A DNA stretch of 64,000 nt from Meiothermus sp. Pnk-1 (GCF_003226535.1 NZ_QKOB01000001.1:1-64000), one strand, 5' to 3'; counted from the stretch's first letter, positions 38,107 to 48,319 are shown. A program made the numbers and translations. The notes: generated by a model not told the origin, from the sequence alone.

Positions 38107-38766
38107 ATGAAGCGCGCCGTACTTTTCGACGTGGGAGATACCTTGATCCTGGGCCACCCCAAGCTCTGGCTGTGGCCGCTGTTGCTCGAGCGCGGCTTGA
38201 CCCCCGACACCTCCCGGCTGCGCGAAGCCATCGCCGCGGCCTATGCCGAGTACAACCGCCGCCATCTGGAAGCCAAAAGCCCTGAATCGGCCCTGCCCGT
38301 CTGGCGCACCTTTCATCGGCGGCTTTTGGAAGGGTTGGGGCTGCAAGACCACGCCGAGGAGATCAGCGGCTACCTGGCGGAGAACTGGCAAAACCCCAAG
38401 GTCTGGCCGATCACGCCGGGGGCGGTAGAGGTGCTCACCGAACTCAAAAAACGGGGATACAAGCTAGGGGTGGTCTCCAACTGGGACGGGCTGCTGCCAG
38501 GGGTGCTGAAGGCGGTGGGCTTGGCCCCTTACTTCGACTACGTGGCGGCTTCGGCTTTGGAAGGGGTGGCCAAGCCCGACCCGCGCATCTTCCAGGTGGC
38601 GCTGCACAAGCTGGGGGTGGCCCCCGAGGAGGCCGTGCACATCGGAGATTCCCAGGACGACGTGGCGGGGGCCGAAGCGGCGGGGGTCACCCCGCTTTTG
38701 TTCGATGCCTACCGGCAGAACCCCCAGGCCATCCACGATTTGCGCGAGGTGCTGGAACGGGTCTAG
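38107..38766 (+). CDS. HAD-superfamily hydrolase
   Basis: 219 residues. Motif I LFDVGDTLI (DxGDT: nucleophile Asp with Gly at +2), motif II LGVVSNWDG, motif III Lys in GVAKPDPRIFQ, motif IV IGDSQDDVAGAEAAG. Class I cap (helical). A small-molecule phosphatase is likely; the substrate is unknown. Confidence 0.88.
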   Translation: MKRAVLFDVGDTLILGHPKLWLWPLLLERGLTPDTSRLREAIAAAYAEYNRRHLEAKSPESALPVWRTFHRRLLEGLGLQDHAEEISGYLAENWQNPKVWPITPGAVEVLTELKKRGYKLGVVSNWDGLLPGVLKAVGLAPYFDYVAASALEGVAKPDPRIFQVALHKLGVAPEEAVHIGDSQDDVAGAEAAGVTPLLFDAYRQNPQAIHDLREVLERV

Positions 38767-38841
38767 CGGGGGTCATACGCCTTGCGGTAGGACGCGCGGC
38801 GACCCTTGACGTCCGACCCTCGAGCCTCGACAGTATCCATC

Positions 38842-39198
38842 ATGAGCGTGCGCAAAGCGATCTGGGGGGAGCACCTGGAGGCCATCGAGCAGAACCTGTC
38901 CGAGGTGGACCCCGACCTCTACGGCTACATCCGCGACTTCGCCTACGAAGAGGTGCTGGCCCGGGAGGGCCTCGACCTAAAGACCCGCGAACTGCTGGCC
39001 ATCACCAGCCTAATCGGGCTAGGGGCTCCCAAAGAACTCGCTACCCACCTCGAGGGGGCCCTCCGCAACGGGGCTACCGAGCGGGAGATCCGCGAAACCA
39101 TCATTCAATCCGCCGTGTTCGTGGGGTTTCCCAGGGCGTTGGGGGCTATGAAGATGTTTCATGCCACCCTACGCAAGCTTCTTTCCGAAGGACGATGA
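38842..39198 (+). CDS. carboxymuconolactone decarboxylase-like protein
   Basis: 118 residues. All-helical AhpD/CMD fold with LDLKTRELLAITSLIGLGAP and LATHLEGALRNGATEREI. The CxxC of AhpD peroxidases is absent, so redox activity is unlikely. ATG 38842 is chosen as the first start before the domain. The Nudix gene overlaps its stop by four bases. Confidence 0.85.
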   Translation: MSVRKAIWGEHLEAIEQNLSEVDPDLYGYIRDFAYEEVLAREGLDLKTRELLAITSLIGLGAPKELATHLEGALRNGATEREIRETIIQSAVFVGFPRALGAMKMFHATLRKLLSEGR

Positions 39199-39671
39199 CC
39201 CTCTGCGCCGAGGTGTTCGTGTTGGACCGCCCCCGGCAGCGCATTCTGCTGGGGCGGAAGAAGCGCGGGTTGGGGGTGGGTCGGTACCAGGGTTTTGGGG
39301 GCAAGCTCGAGCCGGGAGAGACCTTGCTTCGGTGTGCGGTGCGCGAGCTTTGGGAAGAATCAAGGCTTGAAGCCCAGGAGCACAACCTGTGGTACATGGC
39401 GCACCTGCTCTTCGTCTTTCCCGGCAAACCCCAGTGGAGCCAGGAGGTGCATGTGTTTCGGCTCGAGCACTGGGAGGGCGAGCCGCAGGAAACCGAGGAA
39501 ATGCGCCCGGAGTGGTTCGACCTAAAAACCTTGCCCCTCACCCAGATGTGGGACGACGTGAAATACTGGCTGCCCCAGGCCCTGGAGGGAGCTAGGCCCA
39601 AGCTGCGCTTCGTCTACACCACCGATGGCCAGCAAGTGGAGCGAGTAGAAAAACTCGTAGACCCCAGCTGA
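39195..39671 (+). CDS. Nudix hydrolase (MutT/MTH1-like)
   Basis: 158 residues. Nudix box at about residues 36-58: GKLEPGETLLRCAVRELWEE followed by SRL, where the usual Gly after EE is Ser. Around it GFGGK and the C-terminal WFDLKTLPLTQMWDDVKYWL resemble oxidised-purine triphosphatases such as MTH1. Likely cleans oxidised nucleotides. Confidence 0.88.
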   Translation: MTLCAEVFVLDRPRQRILLGRKKRGLGVGRYQGFGGKLEPGETLLRCAVRELWEESRLEAQEHNLWYMAHLLFVFPGKPQWSQEVHVFRLEHWEGEPQETEEMRPEWFDLKTLPLTQMWDDVKYWLPQALEGARPKLRFVYTTDGQQVERVEKLVDPS

Positions 39672-39687
39672 TTTGGGTTCAGGGCAT

Positions 39688-39716
39688 TTGACTTTGGGCG
39701 AGCGCCATGCTACCCT
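39688..39716 (+). promoter_or_regulatory. sigma-A type promoter of the cold-shock gene
   Basis: TTGACT (39688-39693), 17-base spacer, TACCCT (39711-39716). The leader of about 46 bases contains a small hairpin AAAACC/GGTTTT (39731-39747) and ends with the RBS AAGGAG. Confidence 0.7.
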
Positions 39717-39768
39717 CAATTGTCCCTAGAAAAACCAAAGAGGTTTTGCGGGTCGTAAGGAGAAGTAA

Positions 39769-39975
39769 ATGAAGACAGGCACCGTGAAGTGGTTTAATGC
39801 TGAAAAGGGCTACGGGTTCATTGCGCAGGAAGACGGCCCTGACGTATTTGTTCACTATAGCGCCATTGAAGCCGATGGCTTCCGTACCCTCCAGGAGGGG
39901 CAGCGGGTACAGTTTGAAGTCGAGCCGGGCAAGAACGGCAAAGGCCCCCAGGCGGCCAAGGTTCGCCCTGCTTAA
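39769..39975 (+). CDS. cold-shock protein
   Basis: 68 residues. OB-fold RNA chaperone with RNP1 KGYGFIAQ and RNP2 VFVHYSAI, and the usual opening [13 protein letters not shown]. Own promoter and terminator; the fatty acid desaturase follows, which fits low-temperature adaptation. Confidence 0.97.
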   Translation: MKTGTVKWFNAEKGYGFIAQEDGPDVFVHYSAIEADGFRTLQEGQRVQFEVEPGKNGKGPQAAKVRPA

Positions 39976-39996
39976 GGCCAAAATCAGCCACATCCA

Positions 39997-40023
39997 CCCC
40001 CCGAGTCGGGGGGTTTGCGTTTA
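39997..40023 (+). terminator. intrinsic terminator after the cold-shock gene
   Basis: Stem CCCCCCG/CGGGGGG with loop AGT, followed by TTTGCGTTT. Confidence 0.85.
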
Positions 40024-40150
40024 TTGGTACCCAAGATGGGGCGATAACAACACCCTCATTGTAAAATCCCTCAAAATACTCCCAAGCCACTCTCCTTACC
40101 TGGGGTCGTCCATGGCTGGGTGGGAGTTTTGGTAGTGATAAGGAGCGTTC

Positions 40151-41239
40151 ATGACCGAAGAACAGCATCTACGCGAGTACACCAAGGCCCTTAAGGCAAT
40201 CCTGCCCAAGCATTTTTTTGAGCCCGTACCGGCTCGGATGATGTATTTGCCGGTTTTTGTAGGGCTGTTTGTGCTGTGCGCTTGGGGCATCGTGGCCACC
40301 CCTTGGGTGTCGCTTAAGCTGCTCTTGTCTTTTGGAGCGGGGTATGCCTTTGTCGGGATGGGCTTCCTGGCCCACGAAATCCTGCACGGGGCGGTCACCA
40401 AGAACCCGGTGGTGCGCTCGATCACCGGCACGATTGCCTTCCTGCCGCTTCTGGTGGGTGCCCGGCTGTGGCGCAAGTGGCACAACGTCGAGCACCATGG
40501 CCATACCCAGCACCCCCACGACGACCCGGACGCGATGGGCACCCTCGAGGTGGCCCAGCAAAAACCCATCTTCCAGTGGTTTTTCCGCCAGGCCCCGGGC
40601 TTCCGCAGCCTGTTCTTGTTCAGCTCCTTCACCTTCTGGTTTAGCTTCCACGCCCACATGATGCTCAGGCGCTTCTTGCCCGAGTTCAAGCCCCACGAGC
40701 GACGGGTGGTGATATTCCAGGCTGTCTTGCCCTACCTAGTCTGGTCGGGGGTGTGTTGGCTGGTGGGGCCGTTCGACTTTCTCTTTGTGTTCGTGCTGCC
40801 CTGGGGGATCGCCAACTTCATCGCCATGAGCTTTATCGCCACCAATCACCTCCTCAACCCGGTTACCGAGACCAACGACCCGCTCCTGAACAGCCTCACG
40901 GTCAGAAACCCCAAGTGGCTCGAGTGGCTCACCCTGGGCTTTGGCCTGCACGTCGAGCATCACGTCTTTCCGGTCCTCTCGCCCAAGTACGCCCATATCG
41001 TGGCGGCCAAGATCAAAGAGCTCTGGCCCCAGCGCTACAACGAGCTACCGCACTGGAAAGCCCTCTACTACCTGTGGAAGACCCCACGCCTTTACCGGGA
41101 CCACCGCAACCTGATCGAGCCCACCAGCGGTAAGGTCTTCGGCACGATGGGCTTTGGCCTGCCCGAACGGGTCCAACAGCATAAACAGGCCAGGATCGAT
41201 GCTCGAGCGGTAGGGAAGAAGAGGGGGCGCTCGAGCTAG
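40151..41239 (+). CDS. membrane fatty acid desaturase
   Basis: 362 residues, RBS AAGGAG. Diiron desaturase with three His boxes: HEILHG, HNVEHHGHTQH and HVEHHVFP. Four membrane segments (about 33-53, 55-75, 85-105, 190-235). Probably introduces a double bond in acyl chains to keep membranes fluid. Separated from the cold-shock gene by its terminator and 127 bp that hold no clear promoter. Confidence 0.92.
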   Translation: MTEEQHLREYTKALKAILPKHFFEPVPARMMYLPVFVGLFVLCAWGIVATPWVSLKLLLSFGAGYAFVGMGFLAHEILHGAVTKNPVVRSITGTIAFLPLLVGARLWRKWHNVEHHGHTQHPHDDPDAMGTLEVAQQKPIFQWFFRQAPGFRSLFLFSSFTFWFSFHAHMMLRRFLPEFKPHERRVVIFQAVLPYLVWSGVCWLVGPFDFLFVFVLPWGIANFIAMSFIATNHLLNPVTETNDPLLNSLTVRNPKWLEWLTLGFGLHVEHHVFPVLSPKYAHIVAAKIKELWPQRYNELPHWKALYYLWKTPRLYRDHRNLIEPTSGKVFGTMGFGLPERVQQHKQARIDARAVGKKRGRSS

Positions 41240-41294
41240 GCCTCCGGCTTGCTTGAGGCAGGGGAGTGCCCTGTACCTACTCCTCCGAACCCTG

Positions 41295-41300
41295 TACCCT
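41295..41300 (+). promoter_or_regulatory. -10 box of surE, leaderless
   Basis: TACCCT is seven bases before the ATG at 41308; no Shine-Dalgarno sequence. Confidence 0.55.
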
Positions 41301-41307
41301 ATTCCTT

Positions 41308-42072
41308 ATGCGGATTTTGGTCACCAACGACGACGGCATCTTTTCTCCCGGAATCAAGGCCCTGGCGTTCGCTCTACGCACCTTGGGCGAGGTGATGGTG
41401 GTGGCCCCTGATGTGGAGCAGTCGGCGGTCGGGCACGGGATCACCGTACGGCGCCCCTTGCGTTTCAAGCACACCGCAGCCGCGGGGTTTGGCGAGATCC
41501 CGGCCTACCGGGTGGACGGAACCCCGGCCGATTGCGTGGTGCTGGGTTACCACTTGCTGGGCAAGCCCGATCTGGTATGTTCGGGGATCAACATCGGGGT
41601 CAACTTAGGCCTCGACCTAACCCACTCGGGTACGGTGGCGGCGGCGCTCGAGGGGACCAGCCTGGGCATTCCCTCGATCGCCTTCAGCCAGGAGGTCTCC
41701 GAGGAGGAGTTGCGCTTTGAGGAGGCCGCCCGGCTGGCGGTTCCTATTGCCCAATGGGTACTGGAACGGGGCCTGCCTGGCGGCATCCTGCTAAACGTCA
41801 ACTTTCCCAAAAGCACCCCCAAGGGCCTCAAGATCACCCGGCTCTCCAACCACCACTGGCAAGACACCGTGCTCAAGCGCGAAGACCCCGAGGGCAAGCC
41901 CTACTACTGGGTAGCCGGGCAACAGACCGGCCTCGAGGACGAAGGTACCGACCTCTGGGCGGTCAGGCAGGGCTATGTCTCGCTCACCCCGGTTACGATG
42001 GACTACACCGCTTATGGCTTCAAGGAGGAACTCGAGAGCTCTTTTCCCACCGGGCTGAGCCACCGGGAATAG
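41308..42072 (+). CDS. surE: 5'-nucleotidase SurE
   Basis: 254 residues. Metal-dependent nucleoside monophosphatase and survival protein. Opens with RILVTNDDGIFSPGI (metal Asp pair), then VAPDVEQSAVGHGIT, YRVDGTPADCV, CSGINIGVNLG and SGTVAAALEG. The ATG 41308 matches the conserved first residue. Confidence 0.95.
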   Translation: MRILVTNDDGIFSPGIKALAFALRTLGEVMVVAPDVEQSAVGHGITVRRPLRFKHTAAAGFGEIPAYRVDGTPADCVVLGYHLLGKPDLVCSGINIGVNLGLDLTHSGTVAAALEGTSLGIPSIAFSQEVSEEELRFEEAARLAVPIAQWVLERGLPGGILLNVNFPKSTPKGLKITRLSNHHWQDTVLKREDPEGKPYYWVAGQQTGLEDEGTDLWAVRQGYVSLTPVTMDYTAYGFKEELESSFPTGLSHRE

Positions 42073-42165
42073 GCTAGCGCGCTGGTAGCTGCTTATATCG
42101 CGTACGCCAGACGCCAGGCGGTGGATCGGGGCCACCGGCCGGGCTATACGTTGTGCGCTCGAGAT

Positions 42166-43656
42166 TTACAGCACGGTCCGTACCAACGGCAAATGGCCAA
42201 TTAGGGCCAGGATAATCCCGACCAGTACCCAGGCGGCCACCCCGCCCCAGACCCCCCCGGCTCGCTTGCGTAGCCAGCCTAGCAAGAACCCGGCGGCCAC
42301 CAGGAAGAGGGTCGGCCCCGGTACGGCCAGCGCTCCTAGCAGCGGGGCCAGGGGAAGGGCCAGTTCCTTGTAACGTTCGCGCAACGCATCTATGGCGACG
42401 CCCCGCAGCACCGGCTCGAGCAAAGCCCATCCTACGAAGGTCAGGAACATCGGCGGGATCTCGCCCAGGCCCAGCGGTTTGCGCACCAGGCTGTAGAGGC
42501 CCGCCATTCCCAGCAGGACTGCCCCAGCCCATAATCCCTCGATCCAGCCCCGGGGATTGCCCAGATGGAGCGCCAGGCGACGCCGCAGGCGGTAGTAGGT
42601 CATGAGCAGGGCGAGAGCGCCCAGCAGCAGGTAGAAAATCGGGCGGATGAATTCGGATTGCACCGGGGTGAAGATGGCTAGCCAGTTGTGGTAGAGCGAG
42701 AACCCTATCCACCCGCTGGCGATAGCCGCCAGGGCTAGACTCCCGATCAGCCACAAGTAAAGGGTGCCGGGTCCATAGGTGGGCTCGTTGCTCATCTCCA
42801 CGGTGCGCATCGGCTCGATCCGGCTTTCTCCATAGAGGATGAGGCCCAAAAAGACCAAAAAGGTCAGCAGCCAAGGCCAGGTGCGCAAGAAAAGCTCGTT
42901 GGCCAACCCCACCCGCGCCGAGAGCTGCCGCAGCACCAGCCCGCCTTTGCTCCAGTCTCCTTGGCCGTAGTAGATCATGGCCAAAAGCCCCAAGGCCCGG
43001 TTGTAGTCGGGCTCGAGCGGTCCTAATCGGGGCAGGGTAGCCTCCAGCCCCGCCGCGGCCTCGCCCAGTTGTCCTGCTTCCCATTGCAGCTCGGCCCGGA
43101 AAATGCTTTCGGCGGGGCTATTCCCCAGCAGGGAAATCCCCTCTTGCAGCCGCCCCAGCCGCTGGTAAAGACGAGCGGCTCCCAAGCGACCCTCCGCATC
43201 GGCGGTAGCTTGTAGGTAAACGGGCAAGGCTTCTTCATAGCGGCCCAGGGCCTCCAGGGCTTGGCCGCGCAGCACCAGAGCTTTGGTGGAGCTCTGGCTG
43301 CCCAAAAAGACCAAAGCGTCGGCAGGGCGGCCTTCTAGCAGCCGGGCCCAGCCAGTGAGGAGCCGCACCTCAGGATCGTCGGGGGCCAAGCGGTCCATCT
43401 TCTCCAGCGCGGGCTTGGCGGCGGCCAGCTCTTTGCGCTCGAGGTGGATCCGGGTAAGGAGCTTCAGGCTCGGCAAGTACTCGGGGTCGGCTACCAGGGC
43501 CAGCTCACAGGTAGCCTGGGCGCTGTTCAGATCGCCCTGGGCGTACAGCCCTTGGCACTGCTGGTGGTATTTTTGTGGACCAAGACCCGTTTGGGCCCAA
43601 GCCGCCGCTGCACAGATCCCACTGATACCGAGCAGCACGGCCCATACGCGCTTCAT
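42166..43656 (-). CDS. TPR membrane protein with degenerate CPBP-like C-terminus
   Basis: 496 residues. Signal peptide (KRVWAVLLGISGICAAAAWA), about 220 residues of TPR-like helices (YAQGDLNSAQATCELALVAD, LERKELAAAKPALEKMDRLA), then seven or eight membrane segments. The last part (WALLEPVLRGVAIDALRERY, FLVAAGFLLGWLRKRAG) resembles CPBP intramembrane proteases, but EExxxR is reduced to EPxxR and the later His is absent, so catalysis is doubtful. TAAACT lies seven bases before ATG 43656. Divergent to another TPR gene. Confidence 0.75.
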   Translation of the reverse strand: MKRVWAVLLGISGICAAAAWAQTGLGPQKYHQQCQGLYAQGDLNSAQATCELALVADPEYLPSLKLLTRIHLERKELAAAKPALEKMDRLAPDDPEVRLLTGWARLLEGRPADALVFLGSQSSTKALVLRGQALEALGRYEEALPVYLQATADAEGRLGAARLYQRLGRLQEGISLLGNSPAESIFRAELQWEAGQLGEAAAGLEATLPRLGPLEPDYNRALGLLAMIYYGQGDWSKGGLVLRQLSARVGLANELFLRTWPWLLTFLVFLGLILYGESRIEPMRTVEMSNEPTYGPGTLYLWLIGSLALAAIASGWIGFSLYHNWLAIFTPVQSEFIRPIFYLLLGALALLMTYYRLRRRLALHLGNPRGWIEGLWAGAVLLGMAGLYSLVRKPLGLGEIPPMFLTFVGWALLEPVLRGVAIDALRERYKELALPLAPLLGALAVPGPTLFLVAAGFLLGWLRKRAGGVWGGVAAWVLVGIILALIGHLPLVRTVL

Positions 43657-43722
43657 GGGGTTCAGTTTAACATGCAAGCTTGTTTGGGCCTGGTAATATT
43701 TGGCTGGCAAGCGGAGGAGATA

Positions 43723-44415
43723 ATGAAGAAAAGTTTTGTGGGTCTATTACTTTTGCTATGGGCAGCTCTAGCTTGGGGGCAGGAGGAATTCATCTCGCGC
43801 CTGATCGACGAGGGCAAGTACCAAGAAGCCTATGCCGCCGCGATCAAGCTGGGAACCTCCGAGGGATGGACCCAAGCCGCTAAGGCTGCGAGCTTTTATG
43901 CCAGCTACCAGGCCAAGGAGAATGAGCGCAGTTCCTGGTATGACCGCGCTGAGGATGCCGCGCAAAAAGCCATCGCCGCCGATAAGAACAACCCCGAGGC
44001 CTACTTCGAACTGGCCCGCGCCGACGGGCGCTTGGCGCAGTTTCGCGGCATCCTGCAAAGCCTCAACCTGGCGGCCTCGGTGCGCGACAACCTCAATAAA
44101 GCCCTCCAACTCAACCCCAAACACGCCGGGGCGCGGGTGGCGTTGGCCTTGTGGAACCTCGAGCTGACCCAAAAGGGGGTAGGCTGGCTGTACGGGGCCG
44201 ACGGTGGGCGGATCGTCCCGCTCTTTGAAGAGGCCATCAAGCTAGAGCCGGAGGTGATCATCCACCGGGTGGAGTATGCCGGCGCGCTGGCCAAGCTGGG
44301 CCGTGCTGCCGATGCGCGCAAACAGTACGAGGCGGCTTTGGCCCTCGCCCCCAAAACGGCGGCGGACCGTTACGACCTCGAGCGGGCCAAGCGGGAATTG
44401 GCTGCGCTTAAGTAA
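43723..44415 (+). CDS. secreted TPR protein
   Basis: 230 residues, RBS GGAGGAG. Signal peptide (KKSFVGLLLLLWAALAWGQ) then TPR repeats (EGKYQEAYAAAIKLGTSEG, ALQLNPKHAGARVALALWNL, YEAALALAPKTAADRYDLER). A -10-like TAATAT is at 43694-43699. Probably a periplasmic scaffold; it shares a divergent promoter region with the TPR/CPBP-like gene. Confidence 0.8.
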   Translation: MKKSFVGLLLLLWAALAWGQEEFISRLIDEGKYQEAYAAAIKLGTSEGWTQAAKAASFYASYQAKENERSSWYDRAEDAAQKAIAADKNNPEAYFELARADGRLAQFRGILQSLNLAASVRDNLNKALQLNPKHAGARVALALWNLELTQKGVGWLYGADGGRIVPLFEEAIKLEPEVIIHRVEYAGALAKLGRAADARKQYEAALALAPKTAADRYDLERAKRELAALK

Positions 44416-44427
44416 AGAACGCACCGC

Positions 44428-44453
44428 GCCGGGGCGTGGGTACGCGCCCCGGC
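44428..44453. terminator. hairpin between convergent genes
   Basis: Perfect 9-bp stem GCCGGGGCG/CGCCCCGGC with an 8-base loop between the TPR gene (+) and the TRIC gene (-). The U-tract is weak (TTGTGCT). Confidence 0.65.
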
Positions 44454-44459
44454 TTGTGC

Positions 44460-45107
44460 TCATCTCGGGGTAGGGAGGCGCAGGCCCAGCCAGCGGCTGG
44501 AGAACCTCAGCGCGACGGTGGTGAGAGCCCCAAGGAGCAGGGCTAGGTCAGGGGAGAGGGGGTAAAGCAAGAACACCGTAACCGCTCCTCCGGCGGCGGC
44601 TGAGGCGTACAGGTCGCGGTTACGGTAGAGGATGCCTGGAACCTCCCCGGCCAGCACGTCGCGCAGAATACCCCCGCCAACCCCCGAGATGCTCCCGGCG
44701 AACACCGTTCCCCAGAAGCCCAGCCCGAAAGCCAGGCCGCGTTCGGCCCCCAAAGCGGCGAAAAGGCCCAGCCCCAGGGTGTCGAGGTAGTAGATGGGGC
44801 GCTCGAGGTAGGGGGTGAGCCGCCCGGTACCCAGCCGCCGCGAAACCCACCACACCAGCAGCGAGACTCCCAGAATGGCCCATAGAACTGGCTCGTTACG
44901 GAACACCTGCGGGGGCAAGGAACCCACCACGATATCCCGGATCGAACCCCCGCCGACCGCCGTCACCCCCGCTAGAATGACGATCCCCACCGGATCGAAG
45001 CGCTTCTCTATCGCCATCAAGGCACCGCTTAGCGCGAAGGTCAGCGTACCGATCCAGGCCAGGATGTCCACCAAGGTGGGGCCGAGGGTGTGCAGGGCGC
45101 CTTCCAT
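44460..45107 (-). CDS. TRIC-type (UPF0126) cation channel family protein
   Basis: 215 residues. Two repeats of three membrane segments, each with a Gly-rich turn: GVTAVGGGSIRDIVVG and GSISGVGGGILRDVLAGEVP, the hallmark of bacterial TRIC/YicG proteins that conduct K+ as trimers. ATG 45107 lies two bases after the ispF stop, so the two are co-transcribed. Confidence 0.9.
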   Translation of the reverse strand: MEGALHTLGPTLVDILAWIGTLTFALSGALMAIEKRFDPVGIVILAGVTAVGGGSIRDIVVGSLPPQVFRNEPVLWAILGVSLLVWWVSRRLGTGRLTPYLERPIYYLDTLGLGLFAALGAERGLAFGLGFWGTVFAGSISGVGGGILRDVLAGEVPGILYRNRDLYASAAAGGAVTVFLLYPLSPDLALLLGALTTVALRFSSRWLGLRLPTPR

Positions 45108-45109
45108 GG

Positions 45110-45592
45110 CTAGGGGTGTTGGGTCTCGAGCAGCGCCAGTACCCGGCACTGGATATGGTCAGGAGCTAGCCCTTCTGAGGTTTTAAAGGTGATTCCCACC
45201 CGCTCTGGAGGCAGCTCAAGCAGCCGCGCCAGGTTCTGCTGAAGCGCTGAGCGGTAAGGTCCCAGTTTGGGCCGATCGAGCATCACCGTTGCGCTCACCT
45301 GAGCGGCCCGGTAGCCCTGTGCCCGGACTTGTTCGAGCACTGCCCCCAGGATCACCCCGCTCGCCAAGCCCTTCCACTGAGGGTCGGTATCGGGGAAGAG
45401 GCTGCCGATGTCCCCCAGGGCAAAGGCCGAGAGCAGGGCGTCAGAGAGGGCATGGAGCAGCACGTCGCCGTCGGAGTGGGCCACCGCTCCGCGTTCGCTT
45501 TGGATCCTGAGGCCCCCCAGCCAAAGCTCCCGGCCTGGTTCCAGGCGGTGCGCGTCCTCACCGTAGCCGATTCGAAAAGGGGTGGGTGCCAC
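45110..45592 (-). CDS. ispF: 2-C-methyl-D-erythritol 2,4-cyclodiphosphate synthase
   Basis: 160 residues. MEP-pathway enzyme, homotrimer. Zinc ligands in [11 protein letters not shown] and [36 protein letters not shown] near the C-terminus. GTG start at 45592 with TAGGAT six bases upstream (leaderless). Confidence 0.95.
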   Translation of the reverse strand: MAPTPFRIGYGEDAHRLEPGRELWLGGLRIQSERGAVAHSDGDVLLHALSDALLSAFALGDIGSLFPDTDPQWKGLASGVILGAVLEQVRAQGYRAAQVSATVMLDRPKLGPYRSALQQNLARLLELPPERVGITFKTSEGLAPDHIQCRVLALLETQHP

Positions 45593-45641
45593 GGTTCTAT
45601 CCTAACTTGACCCTGCTCCTCCGACTCTTGACAATGCGGTT

Positions 45642-46223
45642 ATGGCGATCTATATGACCTACCCGGACGCCCTAAGGCTGATGCAAAGCTGGACTTCCTC
45701 GGAGAGCCTGCGGCGGCACATGCTGGCGGTTGCGGTGGCAATGCGGGCCTATGCGCGCAAGTACGGCGAAGAGGAGGAGAAATGGGCGATGGCCGGGATC
45801 CTCCACGACTTTGACTACGAAAAAGCGCCCGAGACTCACCCCCACAAAGGGGTGGAGATATTGCGCCAGATGGGCTACCCCGAGGACGTGCTGGAGGCCA
45901 TCATGGGGCACGCCGACGATCCCCAATACCCCCGCAGAACCCGGATGGCCCAGGCTTTGTACGCCGTGGACGAGTTGACCGGGCTCATCACGGCGGCGGT
46001 CTACGTGCGGCCCGACAAAAGCATCCACGGCCTCGAGCTTCCTAGCTTGCAAAAGAAGTTCAAAGACAAGGCCTTCGCGGCCCGGGTAGACCGCCAAGGG
46101 ATCGTCCAAGGGGCTCGAGAGCTGGGGGTTTCCCTGGAGGAGCACCTACAGTTCGTGCTGGAGGCGATGAAAGCCGAAGCCGAGGCGCTGGGGTTGGCGG
46201 GTTCGGAGCGCCGGGAGGGATGA
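45642..46223 (+). CDS. HD-domain hydrolase
   Basis: 193 residues. HD fold with SLRRHMLAVAVAMRAYARKY, HDFDYEKAPETHPHKG, GHADDPQYPR and VDELTGLI, the pattern of HDIG-type uncharacterised metal phosphohydrolases. GACAAT stands six bases before ATG 45642. Substrate unknown. Confidence 0.85.
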   Translation: MAIYMTYPDALRLMQSWTSSESLRRHMLAVAVAMRAYARKYGEEEEKWAMAGILHDFDYEKAPETHPHKGVEILRQMGYPEDVLEAIMGHADDPQYPRRTRMAQALYAVDELTGLITAAVYVRPDKSIHGLELPSLQKKFKDKAFAARVDRQGIVQGARELGVSLEEHLQFVLEAMKAEAEALGLAGSERREG

Positions 46224-46349
46224 ATAGGGATCCGCGCTGCCCTTGGACCCTTGAACCTGCTCGTCCCGCTTTTCGACGGCTACCGCAAGCCTCCCGTACG
46301 CAACTACAGACGAGCTGTCACACCTGCTGGGGGTTCGAGAGGGCAAAAT

Positions 46350-46670
46350 ATGGGTGTGGACTGGATACAACCTTACATTGGCCAACTTACCTTCGGCGGG
46401 ATCGCCGGATTCGCCACTGGCTACGCCCTGAAAAAGATTGGGAAGATCGTCGCCATCGCCTTCGGCTTGATCTTTATCGTGGTGCAGGTACTGGCGCAGA
46501 TGGGCTACGTCAGCGTGGACTGGACCCGAGTGCAACGGGATGTGGAGCCCTTGCTCAAAGAGGCGCAGGTGCGCAGCGCCTGGGATCAACTGCTAGCCAT
46601 ACTAACCCGCAACCTGCCGTTTGGCGGTGCGTTCGTGGCCGGGCTGGTCATTGGGTTGCGGCGGGGTTAG
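46350..46670 (+). CDS. FUN14-family membrane protein
   Basis: 106 residues from ATG 46350 (GAGAGGG upstream). Pattern LTFGGIAGFATGYALKKIGK and IVVQVLAQMGYVSVDW, with a final membrane helix (FGGAFVAGLVIGLRRG), as in FUN14 proteins. Bacterial function unknown. Confidence 0.8.
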   Translation: MGVDWIQPYIGQLTFGGIAGFATGYALKKIGKIVAIAFGLIFIVVQVLAQMGYVSVDWTRVQRDVEPLLKEAQVRSAWDQLLAILTRNLPFGGAFVAGLVIGLRRG

Positions 46671-47231
46671 CTAGCGGACGAGTACCTCGAGCGGTGTGGC
46701 GATCACATCTATTCTGCGCTCGGGCTCGGCGTAGAGTTCTTCCATCAGCATCATAGGGTGGGCCAGGGTGGCCCAGGGCGCTGCAGCCTCGAGGTGTTTG
46801 GGGGGAAAGCCATATCCCTTGCCGATCCAGCCAAACCTCCTATCCACCGCTACCGAGCCTACCAGCACCAGGTCTATCGGTGTCTCGCGCAGCTCGATGG
46901 GCTTGCCGTGGTAGGCCACGTCGCGGACGCGCTTGAGCGCTTGGGGGGAAAGGCGCTCGAGCAGCAAGAAAGTGTGGGCTTTGTCGGGGTGCGGCATGAT
47001 CAGGCGTTTCCCCGATTGGAGGATCGCCTCGCGCAGGGGTTTTAGGACCTGGTCCGGCCCGGCCAGGAGGGTTTCGGCTTTGAGGAAAACTTCCAGCGCC
47101 ATCAATTTTTCTGCGGCCCGACGGGCCCCCACGAAGTTGGGATGGTGGCCGTGAGGTGGGGTCGGGTAGGTGGCCACCCGGCGAGAGGAGAGAGTATTCC
47201 AGACGTATTCGCGCAGTTCGCCTTGGGTCAT
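46671..47231 (-). CDS. 5-formyltetrahydrofolate cyclo-ligase-like protein (MTHFSD-like)
   Basis: 186 residues. Folate cyclo-ligase fold, but the usual GGGYYDR loop is replaced by FGWIGKGYGFPPKHLE, typical of the MTHFSD/archaeal COG0212 type rather than classical Fau/MTHFS. Other marks: NFVGARRAAEKL and IDLVLVGSVAVD. Start at ATG 47231 with TAGGA. Stop abuts that of the convergent FUN14 gene. Confidence 0.78.
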   Translation of the reverse strand: MTQGELREYVWNTLSSRRVATYPTPPHGHHPNFVGARRAAEKLMALEVFLKAETLLAGPDQVLKPLREAILQSGKRLIMPHPDKAHTFLLLERLSPQALKRVRDVAYHGKPIELRETPIDLVLVGSVAVDRRFGWIGKGYGFPPKHLEAAAPWATLAHPMMLMEELYAEPERRIDVIATPLEVLVR

Positions 47232-47306
47232 CCGATTCCTACAGGATATCTGATCGCTGCCTCCGTTTACCCCCACCGCCAGGAGTATTCGTGGGGGCGC
47301 GGGCGG

Positions 47307-48317
<1,011 letters not shown>

Positions 48318-48319
48318 GG

